This document shows positions 1-12,702 of a stretch of DNA of 64,000 nucleotides, piece after piece. The translations under genes were made by a program, and so were the position numbers. Positions within the stretch are counted from its first letter, which is position 1. The number at the start of each line of letters is the position of its first letter. The notes below the pieces were generated by a model that saw nothing but the letters and a program-made list of their open reading frames with translations, made no database searches and had not been told where the DNA came from. Location: assembly GCF_025370935.1 (NCBI RefSeq), contig NC_133482.1, forward strand, positions 3,402,848 through 3,466,847. The letters are read 5' to 3'. This stretch comes from Choristoneura fumiferana. Taxonomy: Eukaryota; Arthropoda; Insecta; Lepidoptera; Tortricidae.

Positions 1-222
1 TGACCATTACGATACAGCCGTGTTCATAATAGAATCCAATGTCGTAATGCTGGTCATTATCTATGGTTTTTGAACGCATAATGGAGGATGGGTGTACCTA
101 CATAAAATTTGTTGTGCCATGTTTTAGAATGACGTTCAGAGTGCGAAAGGTTGTCCATAGCTTTTTCGCCTGCCGTTGGAACAGGATACATATTTTTGTA
201 TAGTACAGAGTTTTTTTTTTAG

Positions 223-448
223 ATATGTGGTAACAATGGAACTCCGTGATACTGGCACGTATGCCTTTGCCCTGCCTCCAGAACTGATACTGCCAACCTG
301 TAGAGAAACAATGGATGGCATGATAGGTATGTTCTCGCCCACGGAACCGTTGAGTGAATTCAGACCAACCAGCAGTTGTCAGCAGTGCCAACCGAGCTTT
401 ATGGTCAAAAGGTTTGCTGTTGTTTTTTTGTGTGTCAGTTTCATATGA
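223..448 (+). CDS. M14A zinc carboxypeptidase, terminal exon only (gene cut by window edge)
   Basis: This is the last exon of a metallocarboxypeptidase whose upstream exons lie left of the window. A long T-tract and AG (211-222) form the acceptor, and the first full codon is at 224. The translation opens with YVVTMELRDTGTYAFALPPE, the M14 block that carries the catalytic Glu (Glu270 of bovine CPA) in ELRD, followed by LILPTCRETMDGM, the final helix region. Stop is TGA at 446-448. The end is extended and hydrophobic (VKRFAVVFLCVSFI), resembling a GPI-anchor signal or membrane tail as in genes B and C. The acceptor lies only six residues before ELRD, whereas genes A-C have their last intron about 23 residues earlier, so the intron map differs. 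Zinc ligands cannot be assessed. The same strand and family as the later genes make it a cluster member. Confidence 0.8.
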
Positions 449-2423
449 TTTTGAATAAAAAAAAAATACTTATTTATGTACTTTGATTTTTAGTAGGTAC
501 TTAATAGAAAGAAGATGAACAATGACTTTTAATGATAATAATGATGTTTATTATAAAATATTTATAAAATAAGTAACAGGGAATAACAATAAAATACAAA
601 ACAATACCCTTTATCGAAAACCACAAATCAATATAGTAAATTAACAAAAAATAAAAAAGTGCAAGGAAGATAGGCGGTCTTATCACTTAAAAATGACTTC
701 TTCCCGACAGCCATTTAACTGAAAAATGCGCAACCTAGGTAATATTGAAAATTTATTCGTTTCTCTGGAAGTACAAAAAAGGTGAATTATTATTAGTATG
801 AATTGAAAGGAACTGAAGGAACTTCATATTAGAAATGATCAGCATCCGACTTCCTTAATTTTGTATAAGATATACCACATTGCAGCCATCACGGACACTT
901 GTAAGTAGGTACTTTTTGGGATCATAATCGCCTAAAAGGTGAATATGGATTACAGTCTAAGAAAATTATGTTATCTTATAAAGATTATGACAAATTAACA
1001 AGTCATTATTTTTTAAGATAATGCCACGGATTATCAAATTGTGTAATAATACCGCAGAAATATATGTTACATCACCATATTGGCCGTTAAGGGTTTTTAG
1101 TGACATAATAAAAAAAACTAAATTAAGAATTAATTTTATATTCAACGGAAGTGTATCGCGTGTGAAATTGTAATACAATTTTATTCAAAAATTTAGCTGT
1201 CATAATTTATTTTCTACTCCCAAACCAATTATGTAGTAAAATTTATTGAACACAAATCATCTAATATCACGAATTTCATATCAAATTCACTTGTTTTTGC
1301 GTGATAAACGATATTAAATCAGCGATTCTTAATTTCAACAGAACAAAATAACATCTGCCTGCCGCTCGGTAATGTTATGGCAGCGAAAATGATGTTATCA
1401 AAGGTGGTAATATGAGTAATGATCCGTGTAATCGTTTAGGCGTCACGACAAATCATCATATGACGTGATCTAGTGCCATTTATTTCGGTAACATCACCCA
1501 TTATAAGATGAGCCGGCTCATTTCAAAGCAAGACTTCAACTTCTAACAAACCTACAGCCTCTGGCAGGCCAGGTTCAGCTGGACAGTAGTTACCATCGTT
1601 AATGGCATGAGTATCGCTTTGGATATCGGCGTCTGAATTAGAACGTTCTACGGGTTCAACTATGGTGGATTTTAGTTTGTCTGCCTCGTAATTGTCCAGT
1701 TTTTAGGGCGTTGCCTTTCCTTTTGTATGAGAATTAATTGCTTATTCCTGTTTATTGGATTGTAACTTGTGTCTTAATTACTTATAATTCCTTCTGACGA
1801 AGGCAGATTCTTTCCTTAGATTGCGGTTTACGATCTACATGCAATCCTACTATTACGTCGCTATTAAACCTTTCTGCGAACCTTAGATTGCCTTTAGTTA
1901 TGGTTTAGCTATGCATATGCATTATGTTATCAAAGATCGTTAAAAAACCAGTAAATTTTGTTTATATCATCTGGGCATCTGGGCCGTCTGGGCCATTTTG
2001 TTTATATCATCAGACGGCGAGTGCGGGAGCCCTGGGTCACACAAGAACTTGTGGCCCTTTTGGATTTTTTTTTCTACTACGAGTGCTATTTTATTTATAA
2101 TACACGTAAAAATTATATAGGTGAGTATGATTAAAATACGAGATTTGTTTTGTATAACATCTTTTAGTATAACTTTTTGTCAGATCAAAATATATTTATC
2201 CTTATGGTAAAGACGGTATTGTATGCCATTTAACAGGCTGATCTACGCTGTTACTAAATATTTGACCTAATGAAATGTAATTTAATTTTATAAATCAATA
2301 AATAAATGAGATGGGCCTTTTAAGATTGGCTCTGGCTTTATTCATTTAAAAAATCCGAGTTCCTAAGAGATCGTGGTTGGAAATCTGAAAAATACCTTAA
2401 TACTGTTCGACAGCAAATAAACA
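449..2423. other. Intergenic, no gene recognised
   Basis: AT-rich DNA with only short ORFs lacking recognisable motifs or splice context. Nothing else is supported here. Confidence 0.5.
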
Positions 2424-2570
2424 TATTAAATGATATAGTACCGGGTAACTCAAGTCTTAAATCGAGATTAGCTCTTCTTAGCTTTCGTGTTTCGGGCTAC
2501 TTTGTTTGAAACATGTCGAGCTAAACTTGATTTAAGGCGTGAGTTATCCGATACTATATATCATTTAATA
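2424..2570. repeat. Foldback/MITE-like element
   Basis: The ends TATTAAATGA (2424-2433) and TCATTTAATA (2561-2570) are inverted, and the inner parts (around 2440-2467 and 2524-2552) also pair imperfectly. The right half, with the phrase AACATGTCGAGCT and a GTGAGTTATCCG block, recurs at about 42048-42110; a part also recurs at about 28405-28445. This marks a dispersed short element. Confidence 0.6.
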
Positions 2571-3136
2571 CGAGCGAGTCTCACGGTAGTTTCATGTTCA
2601 AAATAGCAAATAAACATTTTAAAATAAACAATGAAATTTGGCTTCTGGAGAGCATCTTAAGTGACAAAGACAAGACAGATAGAGAAAGAAAGAAAATTAG
2701 AAACATTTGCTTGCACAAATTTAATATATACACACAAGTACGCAATTTATGAAAATTTCGAGTTTTAAACTACCTATTACGGATCGAAAGATAGTATCGT
2801 AGTCTTATGGCAGATAAACATATAGACGAACAATTACAGAGAGACGGACCTAATAGGGTCCCGTTTAGAACCCTTCGGATACATAGCCCTAAAACCTAGT
2901 CATAAATCCCATTGGATTTTAAATTTAATCAACCTCTGTCTCGTTAGCTTAATGATTACGGAATACGAATTAAACTACAATTTTAAAGACACAGCAGTAT
3001 TCTTGCCAAGGCTCGGGCACACTTAAGTGTCCTCCACTACTTGGACGCTTTACAATGGCGTGCTTAATTTATGATTTTAACCCAGATTTTCTAGTTTTGG
3101 TAAAGACGTTTTCAAGGGTGGTTTTCACAGCGAATG

Positions 3137-4221
3137 CGGAGTGCTTCCCATTTGTTCCATAGATCTGTGACGTCATAGTACAAAATAGGATTTATTTACC
3201 CAAAGTGTTCTATAATACTAGCTTTTCACCCCAGCCTACTTGCCAGTGACGCAGTAGAACAAAGTGAGTCCTTTCCCATACTGTTCCATTATGAAACAAA
3301 AGTGGCGGTTCAAATGGCCAGTGAATATAGCAATAAATTAAAGAGTTTTTCCTAGCTTAGATAAACGTAAATGGACTACTCGCTTTTTAGGGTTCCGGAG
3401 CCAAAATGGCAAAAACGGAACCCTTATAATTTCGCCATGTCTGTCTGTCTGTCCGTCCGCGGCTTTGCTCAGGGACTATCAAAGCTAGAAAGCTGATTTT
3501 TTGCACGGATGTATATGTAAACTATGCCGACTAAATGGTACAATAAAAAAATTAAAAATTTTTTTTTAGAGTAAGTACCTCCCATAGACGTAATGTGGGG
3601 GTGATTTTTTTTCTCATCCAACCCCATAGTGTGGGGTATCGTTGGATAGGTATTTTAAAACCATTAGGAGATTGCTCAGACAATTTTTCGATTCAGTGAT
3701 TTTTTTGCGAAATATTCAACTTTAAAGTGCAAATTTTCATTAAAATCGAGCGTCCCCTCTCCCCTCCTCTAAAATCTAAACCGGTGGGTGGATAAAAATT
3801 GAAAAAATTCAGGATGGTAGTAAGTATATCAAACTTACAAGGAAAACTATAACGGTTAAGTTTGCTTGAGAATTATTAGTAGTTTAAGAGTAAATAGCAG
3901 CCTAAGGTATAAAATATACCTAAACTTGGAAGATTCCGTATAAAATACGAAATCCTTAGAAAAATATTACTTAATTTTTTCGTAATGGCTACGAAACCCT
4001 ATTTTGGGCGTGCCCGACACGCTCTTGGCCGGTTTTTAGTAGTAACTTTCTCAATTATTCTATAGAACAACGTGCAATACTGTCATATCATTTTCTTCCA
4101 CAGCGTATCAGTTCTATAGAACAAATGATAATCTGAAATGTTCTACGGAGTAATTTAGAAATTAATATATTATTTTGTTCAATGACGTCACAGTTCTATG
4201 GAACAAATGGGAAGCACTCCG
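3137..4221. mobile_element. Non-autonomous TIR DNA element, about 1.1 kb
   Basis: Near-perfect terminal inverted repeats of about 40 bp: CGGAGTGCTTCCCATTTG starts at 3137 and its complement ends at 4221, both arms running on into TGTGACGTCA. The flanks carry AATG at 3133-3136 and 4222-4225, a candidate 4-bp target duplication. No transposase ORF is present. A second dispersed repeat (about 3385-4040) sits inside it, so the element is composite. Superfamily not assigned. Confidence 0.7.
3385..4040 (-). repeat. Dispersed repeat of the AGGGTTCCG hairpin family, copy 1
   Basis: One end has a terminal stem-loop (AGGGTTCCG ... CGGAACCCT), followed by a GTCTGTCTGTC tract, a shared AT-rich body, and an end near GCTCTTGGCC. 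The same order is found in the opposite orientation at 49535-50077 and 61141-61739. No coding capacity is seen. Shorter relics occur near 7441 and 9418. It is nested inside the TIR element 3137-4221. Confidence 0.75.
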
Positions 4222-4225
4222 AATG

Positions 4226-5008
4226 CGTATGTTGGGATTTTAATTTTGGAAATAAAAGATCTTTAGTAAAGAAATGGCTTTCAGTTAAAAGTTGTCAAAA
4301 ACTGAGCTAAATTTTAAATATGAGTAGAGTACTTGTGAAATTTATAATGCAGCTCTCATTAATCTAAGGCTATAATTGCCACAGACAGACGTACATTGGC
4401 GTCAAACTTATAAATGTATTAAGTTAGGGTTGAATAAGGGGTGCTACACCCCTTTTTTGCATGGAAGGTTAAAAATAGGGTTGTAAGTTCGAGACGGCGG
4501 CTTAAATTATTTGTTCTAAATAAACAAAACACAATCCGCATATCAGTAGAATCCCTGCAATTAGTGCGACATCTGGCGGCCGTCCAAGCTGCGATCTGAT
4601 TGGTGTAATTGAGTAGTCGTTGGTTTCTGCAAATTGGAGTACGGGCTGGATGGTCTGATGTATTTAAATGTGGTTTAGCTAGGCTAGGTGGAATATTACT
4701 TTGGAGTACGACGTCGGAAACCTCGAGTGTGCGGGCGTTACGGTTCCTCTACGGTACGGTTTAGCACTCTTCTATGGCCCGGAGGAAGACCATGCTGGTT
4801 TCCAACCAGCGATATGCTCAGCCGGGACCTTTTAATAACGGCAACACTACTTATGTATTTTTTTATGTAATGTGCTGTGTTTCACTGCTGTTATAAATAA
4901 ATAATTTTCTTTTTTTCTTTCTCTCAGAGTCATATCCTCAATTGGAGAAGCAATCTTTGTCCAGTGCTCCCTGAGCAACTAAGGTTAACTAATTTATTTC
5001 CTTCCTTT
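4226..5008. other. Intergenic, repeat relics
   Basis: No gene recognised. The phrase CATTGGCGTCAAACTTATAA near 4396 recurs around 10627 and 43062, marking a dispersed repeat of unknown type. Confidence 0.4.
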
Positions 5009-5320
5009 TTAGTCGGACACTCTTGTCAGAGTGGTCGTGGTTGCGCAGACGAGGTATGTACATGGAGAGATGTTCGGTGGGTTGCAGACCTTTTCGAGGA
5101 CAGCCCTCTTAGCAATGTGCTTCCATTTCTGCCGGTTAGAGGCGTTGCGAGTACACTGGACCATGGTGGACTCAGTAGCTTTTTTAATCAGGTCAGTCCA
5201 GCGAGTTGGTGATCGGCCGCGTGCCCTCTTGCCTTCCACCTGCCCCTGAACCACCAATCTCTTTATTGAGTTCTCATTTCTGGAGATGTGACCAAAGAAC
5301 TTCAGTATTCGTAATTGCAC
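5009..5320 (-). pseudogene. Non-LTR retrotransposon (RTE-like) C-terminal fragment
   Basis: An open stretch on the minus strand contains LKFFGHISRNEN, KRARGRSPTRWTD and RQKWKHIAKRAV. I recognise this arrangement from the C-terminal end of reverse-transcriptase polyproteins of insect LINEs: a GHI block, then RGRP/SPTRW, then W-HIA. Only about 100 residues remain. The RT catalytic core and endonuclease are absent, so it is a dead fragment. Clade assignment is by memory of the pattern, not by search. Confidence 0.7.
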
Positions 5321-8311
5321 AGCGTAAACTAATTTATTTACTTAGTAAAAAAAATTGCAAAACGTTAACAGTAGTGTTCAGTCAAATTAAACTAAAGTTT
5401 GACTGGCAGAGATCCTCCAGGGATAAGTCCGCCTTTGTACTTAACACTTTTTTTCTGTAACCTTTTTGTTTTTCCTTTTTGTGAGTATATAAACAAACAA
5501 ACAAACTAATTCATCAATTTATAAAAATATTCTTTTATCGACTTAAAACATCTTGTTGTTGTATGCCTAGAGAGATCTCTATTATAGCCTCTCCCTAGAA
5601 AAAATAACCGCACCAAACACTTTTTGACTCTTAAACTCACTCTTCGTTGGACCCTAACTGATTGCTCTTCTCATTTCCTCAAGGGTTCACTAGTAGAGAT
5701 CCCTTAAAGGGATAAGTCTTCCTTTGTACAAGTTTCTCAAAATTTGCCAATTCGCATCTTTAAAAGAAAACTGAAATAATTCGAAATATTCATATTTCCA
5801 AAATAAACTTTAAATACAAAATTTAAATACGTTCGTCGTGCAGTACGACTACCACGTTGTCATTTTTGTGGATTTCCATGGAAATTTGTTAAAAAAAATA
5901 AAAAAATACGGAATTTTGGTTTGACTACGAGATCTAAGTACAAAGCTGCGGGTAAAAACTAGTTAAGTCATAAAATTGCCGTGTAGTTCCACCGGCAGCC
6001 TACACGCCATAAGGTATGAAGGAGTAAGTAGTTTTATTTTTACGTCAAGCATAAAACTTTAGAAAACATGGCTTTCTTTTTAGGTAGGTAAGTAAATATC
6101 CTTTTTATAGGTAAGAAACTTGGTGTTTTATGAGCCTAGATTTACTTATAATTTAGTTGAATCGGTGGCTTCTTGTGTGTAAAATAGGTAAGGGTTCTCT
6201 ATAGTCTTTATAGTCTTTTTTTCAATCGTAGTTCGAGATAGCTTTGTTGTAACAAACTTTTTACAAGGTTTTTTTTTGCCATGTTACCTACTTGTCTTCA
6301 ATTCTGATATCAATCTGATACCGTCGGGCTTTGTCAGGTGACAGCCGGAAGTCACTAATATAGTCAACATACCACAAACAGGACTTATCGCGCTAAAATA
6401 CACGAGTAATATTTACCTCGACGCTTCGACCACATTACAGTAACCGTGGTCACGCTAGAATCAGAAATTTTTTACTCTCCTTCAAAAACTTTTCCTCCCT
6501 GTCGAGAGGGAGCAAATGCAACTTTCTGTTTCAAGGCTTTTCTAAGTGTTTTATTGCAATGCCTTTTTTGAATTGTAATTGTAAAGCCAGCCATTTTCTA
6601 TGCTGGTTGTTCTTTAAAATACTTAATTAGATTTTTTTTTTCAGTTCTGCTCTTGTGAAAGTTGTATGAGCCACTCGGAGCAAAATTATTTTCATCTTGT
6701 TAACACTTGAATCCCTCATTCGCTCAGGATTCTACTTGAATCCCTCGCTACGCTCAGGATTCTACTGTAGAATCCTTCGCTGCTTCTGGATTCAATGCAC
6801 GCCTTCGCCGTAAATATACCATTTTGCTCCCTTGTGACACAAATAACTATTATTGCAAAAACCTTTCATGAATGAAACTGGCAAAAACTGTGTAGGTACA
6901 ATGGTGTTATACTTATAATAGTAGTTTGACTCTAAGTGAAAATCACGAAAGTTTTAAACATAAGTTTTTTTGCAGTTAGTGTCTTTTGGATATCATTTGA
7001 CGACATAGCATACACTTACTTATCCGTATAGGATCCGTTTTAAAAAACATAATAAGGCTTTTCATTTCGTTGTTTAAAGCGTGCGTGCGTGTGGTGCAGG
7101 TTTTCCTTGAAATAATATTGCTCAAATAAAACGCATGAATAATTTGCAAAAATAGCACAAACCAAGTGAAAGTGCATCCTCCGGGATCCGAGTCCAAAAT
7201 TGAAGCAGACATATTCCGATCTCCTCATAATTCGCTGTCACAAACTTACAGAGCCAGCAAAAACGGCGCCACCGTGGCCAAATTATTCAGGAGTTAGCAC
7301 GAGTTAATGTTGGTTCCTGTCTCTGCCACCGGAATACGTAACTTTGTCGGACTGCGATTATGAATTCATAAACCATTTTGAGCTAGCTAGTCTGAATGCA
7401 GGGGTTGGTTACCACCAATGTTGTTCCAGATAACGTGGTTTTTAGAGTTCCGTAGGCAAAAGGCAGAAACGAAACCTTTATCATTACTCCATATGTCTTC
7501 CTGCTTGCCCAAAACTTAGTTCAAAGACTCTTAGTACCAGAAAACTATAATTTGGCATTGGTGTAGGTACTTACAAGCTCTATCATCGTAGAGTATTTTC
7601 ACGCTCCCGTAACGTCCACTATGGCAAATGTGGGCACTCGTGTGGTCGTTAGAGCGCTTTAACATTATAGACGTTTTTGTCGCGCGACACAGCAAATCCC
7701 TTCACATTACAGCGGCCGTATGGCGGCTAAGTTGCGACGTCGTCGCTAGCGACAGCCACACTTCACAGTATCTGCCACCGCTAGCTCGGAGCTGCGCTAC
7801 TCCGTCATGGAATTGACAAGAAATCAGTTTTGGCAAGAAATTATTAACCCTAAGGACGAGATCATAAAGCATAAACTACATAAAACATCCAAAATTTCTT
7901 GACGTCAGGAAAATGACACGAAATCTTGTGAGGAAAAAATCTTAATTTTGTAACTACATCAATACTTTCTATTGGATCCAACAACAAAGATTATCTGACT
8001 TTTTATCACTTTTACCACAAGGTTTTGTATGTATTTAAAAACAATATCACTTATTTTTGTGGCGAAATAGCTTAAGTTTTTTTTTTTATAAGTGGAAAAC
8101 TGTATATAGGCTGGCATGATGATGTTGATGATGAAGTGGGAAATGGACAACTGAAAAAATTAAAAATGGACAACTTTTTGAGAAAGAGTCAAATTATGTA
8201 TGGATACGAGTCGCGCTGCTGCAGCGCGACTTAAAAGCGCTACAGTCCGGCGACAAAAACGCCTATATGTGAAAGTGCTCGTGGGTAAGCCCATACGGGA
8301 GAGCCCCCCTC
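5321..8311. other. Intergenic, scattered repeat relics
   Basis: No gene recognised. 5400-5480 and 5690-5740 carry phrases (GGGATAAGTC, TTTGTAC) that also occur in inverse orientation near 10735-10790 and 52540-52570; these look like LINE 3'-UTR relics. 5935-5966 ends in CTAGT like a Helitron 3' end. 7441-7510 is a relic of the AGGGTTCCG family. Confidence 0.4.
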
Positions 8312-8323
8312 CACATACTCTCA

Positions 8324-8629
8324 TCATCATCATCCCAGCCTATATACGTCCCACTGCTGGGCACAGGCCTCCTCTCAGAGCAAGAGGGCTTGGGCCATAG
8401 TTCCCACGCGGGCCCAGTGCGGATTGGGAACTTCACACGCACCATTGAATTGCTTCGCAGGTTTGTGCAGGTTTCCTTACGATGTTTTCCTTCACCGCAA
8501 AGCTCGTGGTAAATTTCAAATGTAATTCCGCACATAAATTTCGAAAAACTCAGAGGTGCGAGCCGGGGTTTGAACCCACGACCCTCTGTTTGAGAGGCGA
8601 TAGGTCAAACCACTAGGCCACCACGGCTT
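8324..8629 (-). repeat. tRNA-derived SINE, copy 1, with 12-bp target duplication
   Basis: On the minus strand the head carries tRNA-like promoter boxes (GTGGCCTAGTGG as A box, GGGTTCAAACC as B box), followed by a body shared with 44404-44727 and 54699-55017 and a (GAT)n tail. CACATACTCTCA occurs immediately on both sides (8312-8323 and 8630-8641): a target-site duplication showing insertion by retrotransposition. Confidence 0.88.
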
Positions 8630-8974
8630 CACATACTCTCACTGAAAAGAAAAACAAAAAGAATTTGTTAACAGTAACAAAAAACATTTTTGCTTACCTC
8701 GACTTGCGTGACTACAAAACTAGGTGAACTTAGGTGATGGCTTACAAAATCAGTTTTGTAATATTAGGATAATTGGTTCCTAATTAGTAAATTTTGGCTA
8801 AACGTCAAGTAGCCAAACTAGTTCAGCTATTCTTTTTTTTTGTGCTCTAATTTCCCTAAAAGGTGAGATACTGAGGCACATTTTTCACACCGTAGAAAAG
8901 TATCTATACTATCACAGATACTATCTATATATAAGTCGAAGGTTAATGCATATGTGTTTTTACTATTTATTTCT

Positions 8975-8981
8975 ATGTGTG

Positions 8982-9024
<43 letters not shown>
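8975..9024. repeat. (GT)n microsatellite
   Basis: Dinucleotide tract of about 20 units followed by a short GA run. It produces a spurious His-Thr ORF on the minus strand. Confidence 0.95.
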
Positions 9025-9030
<6 letters not shown>

Positions 9031-9198
9031 CATGTGTATTTGTTTGTATTTGTAAACATAATTCGTCGCAGATAGAGTCGCGGGAAACAGCTAGTACTTA
9101 ATGCAATGGTCACTAAACCGTGTGCATTCTGAAAATGTTAAATCTATTTCAGATTTTCAGATGAAAATCCAACCGCATTTGTGGGCTGCACAAGTACA

Positions 9199-9327
9199 GC
9201 AGGGCTACTACGAAACTCGAAACTCGAAGTTCGTGTTGTGCGGTCCCTCTCGCTCGTATTAAATAAATAAGTGTCGGAGGGACCGCACGACACGAACTTC
9301 GAGTTTCGAGTTTCGTAGTAGCCCTGC
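9199..9327. repeat. Hairpin element with 51-bp arms
   Basis: Left arm 9199-9249 begins GCAGGGCTACTACG; right arm 9277-9327 is its reverse complement with one mismatch. The loop is 27 bp. The arms hold internal repeats of CGAAACT/ACTCGAA. No coding content. It looks like a foldback MITE; if transcribed it would form a long stem. Confidence 0.8.
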
Positions 9328-9654
9328 AGGGTGTTAAAGGATAACAGTGAGTTGCTAATGGGAGAATTAGCATTTTTGAAGCGTAAATGTAATTTAGTTA
9401 CCGTTCCTGAATTGTTTAGGGTTCCGTAGTCCAACAAGGAACAAGTAGCGCGGCGTCGTGACAACTCCATTCCCAATGGGCTCCCTAGATTTTTTACGTC
9501 TGGATAGTGATGGAAATGATGGTGAAATAGCCTTAGTATCCCAGTGGATTGACCTATGGCCTACTCATACTTTTACTTTTACTCTGCGGTTTTGCTTAAG
9601 TAGCACTTTTGCATGTTTATAATAGACATTAATTAATTTGCGTTAATTAGTTTT

Positions 9655-9790
9655 TTTTATACGACTGGATGGCTAACGAGCAAGTGGGTCTCCTGTTGGT
9701 AAGAGATCACCACCGCCCATAAACATCTGCAACACCAGGGGTATTGCAAACGCGTTGCCAACCTAGAGGCCTAAGATGGGAAATATTTAA
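9655..9790 (-). repeat. LINE 3'-UTR-like dispersed repeat
   Basis: The block with GGTCTCCTGTTGGTAAGAGA, CACCGCCCATAAACATCTGC and GTTGCCAACCTAGAGGCC recurs reversed at 53605-53720, and in weaker form at 23470-23555 and 63900-63970. At 23470 it follows LINE reverse-transcriptase coding sequence, which suggests a LINE 3' untranslated region. Confidence 0.6.
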
Positions 9791-12702
9791 TATTAGCCCC
9801 CGACGCAATGCCCCCGAAATAAATGGATTTATTATTATTAATCACGTGACAAAAATGTGCCCAGCACGGGACTTATATAGACCGGTATCTCAAACAGATT
9901 TACAAACGTTTGATGTTGACGATCTTACCAACCTGACCCCAGCAATTCCTTCCCTCTACTCACCCCACAAATCACTGTCCCAAATACAATCAAAACAAGA
10001 GTACCGACACAAAACAGACAAACGGACAAAAACGCAAGTGTAAATTACACGTGGCATTAATCACATGCTGCCACAATAACATGGTTGACTTCATCTCCGA
10101 ATAATTCTCTTTGTTCAGCCGTTACTGTTTTTGATTGTAGTCTGAGGTACGAGAGACAGCGATAAAAATAAAAAAAATCAAGACGCTCGTCGAGATACAC
10201 GTATAATATTGTCACGGCCACGGCCGACAAATCAAGCATAGCTGCCGATGTGTCCACATTGATTCAAAATAAAAGCGTCTATTCTGTACGTAGGCCGCAA
10301 ATGGCTCTTTTATATGACAAGTTTTATACCACCAGCGCGTTAGGGAAGACCATCATTGCCAAGAAAATGCGCCGCAAGAGACTTGGCAGAAAATAAAATT
10401 TATATTACTGTTCTTATCTATTTAAAGAAAACCTAACCTAACCTCACCAACTTAGAAAAATTTAAATCCCCCCGACATTGCATTTTAAAGACCAATGTCT
10501 CACGGCTGAACCAATTTTAATGAAACATATCCAAAAACATAGCCAAGAACTACTGCAAAAAACTAAACCGAAAAGAAATCAGTCCATCAGTTTAAGAGCT
10601 ACAGTGCTATAGATAGATAGACAGTTAGCGTCAAACTTATAACTCCTCTTTTTACGTCGGAGGTTAAAAGTAGCTCTAGTTTGTTTATACTCTTTATTGT
10701 ACAAAAATAAAATACAAAAAGGTTACAAATATAAGTGCTAAATACAAAGGCGTCCTTATCCCTGAAGGGAGCCTTGTTTTACTCATAAACGCATCCGCTA
10801 TCGCTTTCGCCACATCCTCTCCCCGATACCTCTTGCCCGTATATCACCTCGTGTCGTTAAGGGCAGGAGGTGGCCCGATAAATCAGGAGACGTCGTCTGT
10901 GCTCGCCTGCAGTCACTAATGCGTGTTCTAATGAAAGATGCGAGTCTAGATTTTTAGGTTATAATTAGTTTGTGGTTAGCTCTATACGGTATTGACAATG
11001 CTAACTGCTAAAGGTTATCGAAGAGAAATAGTGGATTGTACGACAAGAGCATAAAACGAGCCATTTTACCCGAGCTGTTCGTACATTCACCCAAGCCGGC
11101 ATGGTGGGGATAGATAGACACGTTGAGAGTAAAATGGGTTTGATGCTCGAGTTTCACACTCTGATTTTCACTTTGTTTGCGAGAAAACTAAATGCAACTG
11201 TAGAAACAATTGTTAAGTTACTCGGCACCTTTTATTTTTCATGCATTGCTGTATATAATATTACATTATTTAGTTTTGTTGATTGATTCATATATAAATT
11301 ACGAATTATTAATATATATATTTTTTTTACTTACATTATAAGGATCTCAAATATATTTTTATTATTATTGTTAAAAAGTAAATATTTTTGTTCATTTATA
11401 TAATTTATATAAAAAGATTTATCTATAATATAAAACAAAATAAAGGTATCTAAAACTACATACTAACTAAAATTATATATAAAAAAGTTGCCCAAAATCA
11501 CTGGCAGCATTACCACGCTGTATGGCAAGGCTTAATCTTTGTGCTAAGAAAAAGCCAGCCCTCTGGTCACCCGAAGTCGTATTCAATTTGGACGACAATG
11601 ATTTATAAACAATTAAAAGCACTCGCCCAAGGACCCATGGTTTCTATAATATATTCTTGTATATTATACTTCTTTTTTGTGGCTGTTGGCACCTGATTGC
11701 CTTGGTCTTGGACTTACACGAAAATTGTATTATATGTACTAGACTAGAGCTTAATAGCTCGCGATTGCATTTACTATATATTCTATCCGTATCTTATACC
11801 ACGTCACAAAAAGAAGTGGTGAAAACGATTGTCATTCCGAGTGTACGTGAGAGAATAGGCCTGAGAGGTAGTACGTGCTGTTTTGCACCCAGGCATTCGC
11901 TATCGCATTCACGTAGTGAAAGCGATTGTGAATTTACACTGCGAAGGCATACCTGCTTGTAAATCTTTGATGGCATAAGTACCTACTGGAATATATACCA
12001 TTTTACCACTTTCATAACCTCGTCAAAAATTTTACTGTTCAAATTTTAGTTACTTCAACCCTTAACTCTCTCACCTATAAATGTCCATCGTAGATCAACC
12101 GAAGTAGCCAAGCCTTCGGGTGCTCTCTCAAAAGCAATCGATCAAATGGACGCATTTATTCATGTCCTACGTCCCTACTACACCAAAAACAAACCGATTC
12201 TAAAGTCTCATCAACCAGAACTCATCTTCCATCTCGCTCTAACCCCAAAGCGGGAAGAGGCTGACGGATTTGGAGTCGATAAGTTTGATACTGAATCAGG
12301 ATGGTCTCCCGTTGTTTTAAGCACATCGGCAGTTGGCGCAGCGCCAAACTCTGGCTGTAATTGGGATTTCGATACTTGTCTCTTGGTTTGGTCCAATTTG
12401 TTACTTTGTACAGATCGTGTTATTGAGAGAGACGACCAAATATTTCATTAGTTGATCGAGATGTATACGTCATCTTCATCTTAGCGTTTTGCCTTCAGCC
12501 ACTGTCTGAAAAAACTTGAAAACATTAATTTGAAACCGTACAAATTACAAATGTATTTATTTTTCACTTATCTTTACCCGGGTCTGATTAGCGATGTTCA
12601 AATAACTGATACAACCTTTGTTTTAATTGATGCAACCTGCGTTATAACTAAATAATAAACGAAAAGTCCATAATTATCTAAACAATAACTAACATTGGAC
12701 TA
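9791..12702. other. Intergenic, no gene recognised
   Basis: Only weak ORFs (for example 9744-10043, 11657-11962, 12146-12451) without motifs. 10500-10670 matches the repeat also seen at 42900-43110. 10690-10790 resembles a reversed LINE 3' end. 11300-11480 is extremely AT-rich. Confidence 0.4.

Noticed and set aside
8827..9033. 68-codon His-Thr-rich minus-strand ORF
   Set aside because: It is the translation of the (GT)n microsatellite.
9744..10043. 99-codon ORF, and similar ones at 11657-11962 and 12146-12451
   Set aside because: No motif, partly overlapping a LINE 3' repeat (9744), and no splice or promoter context.
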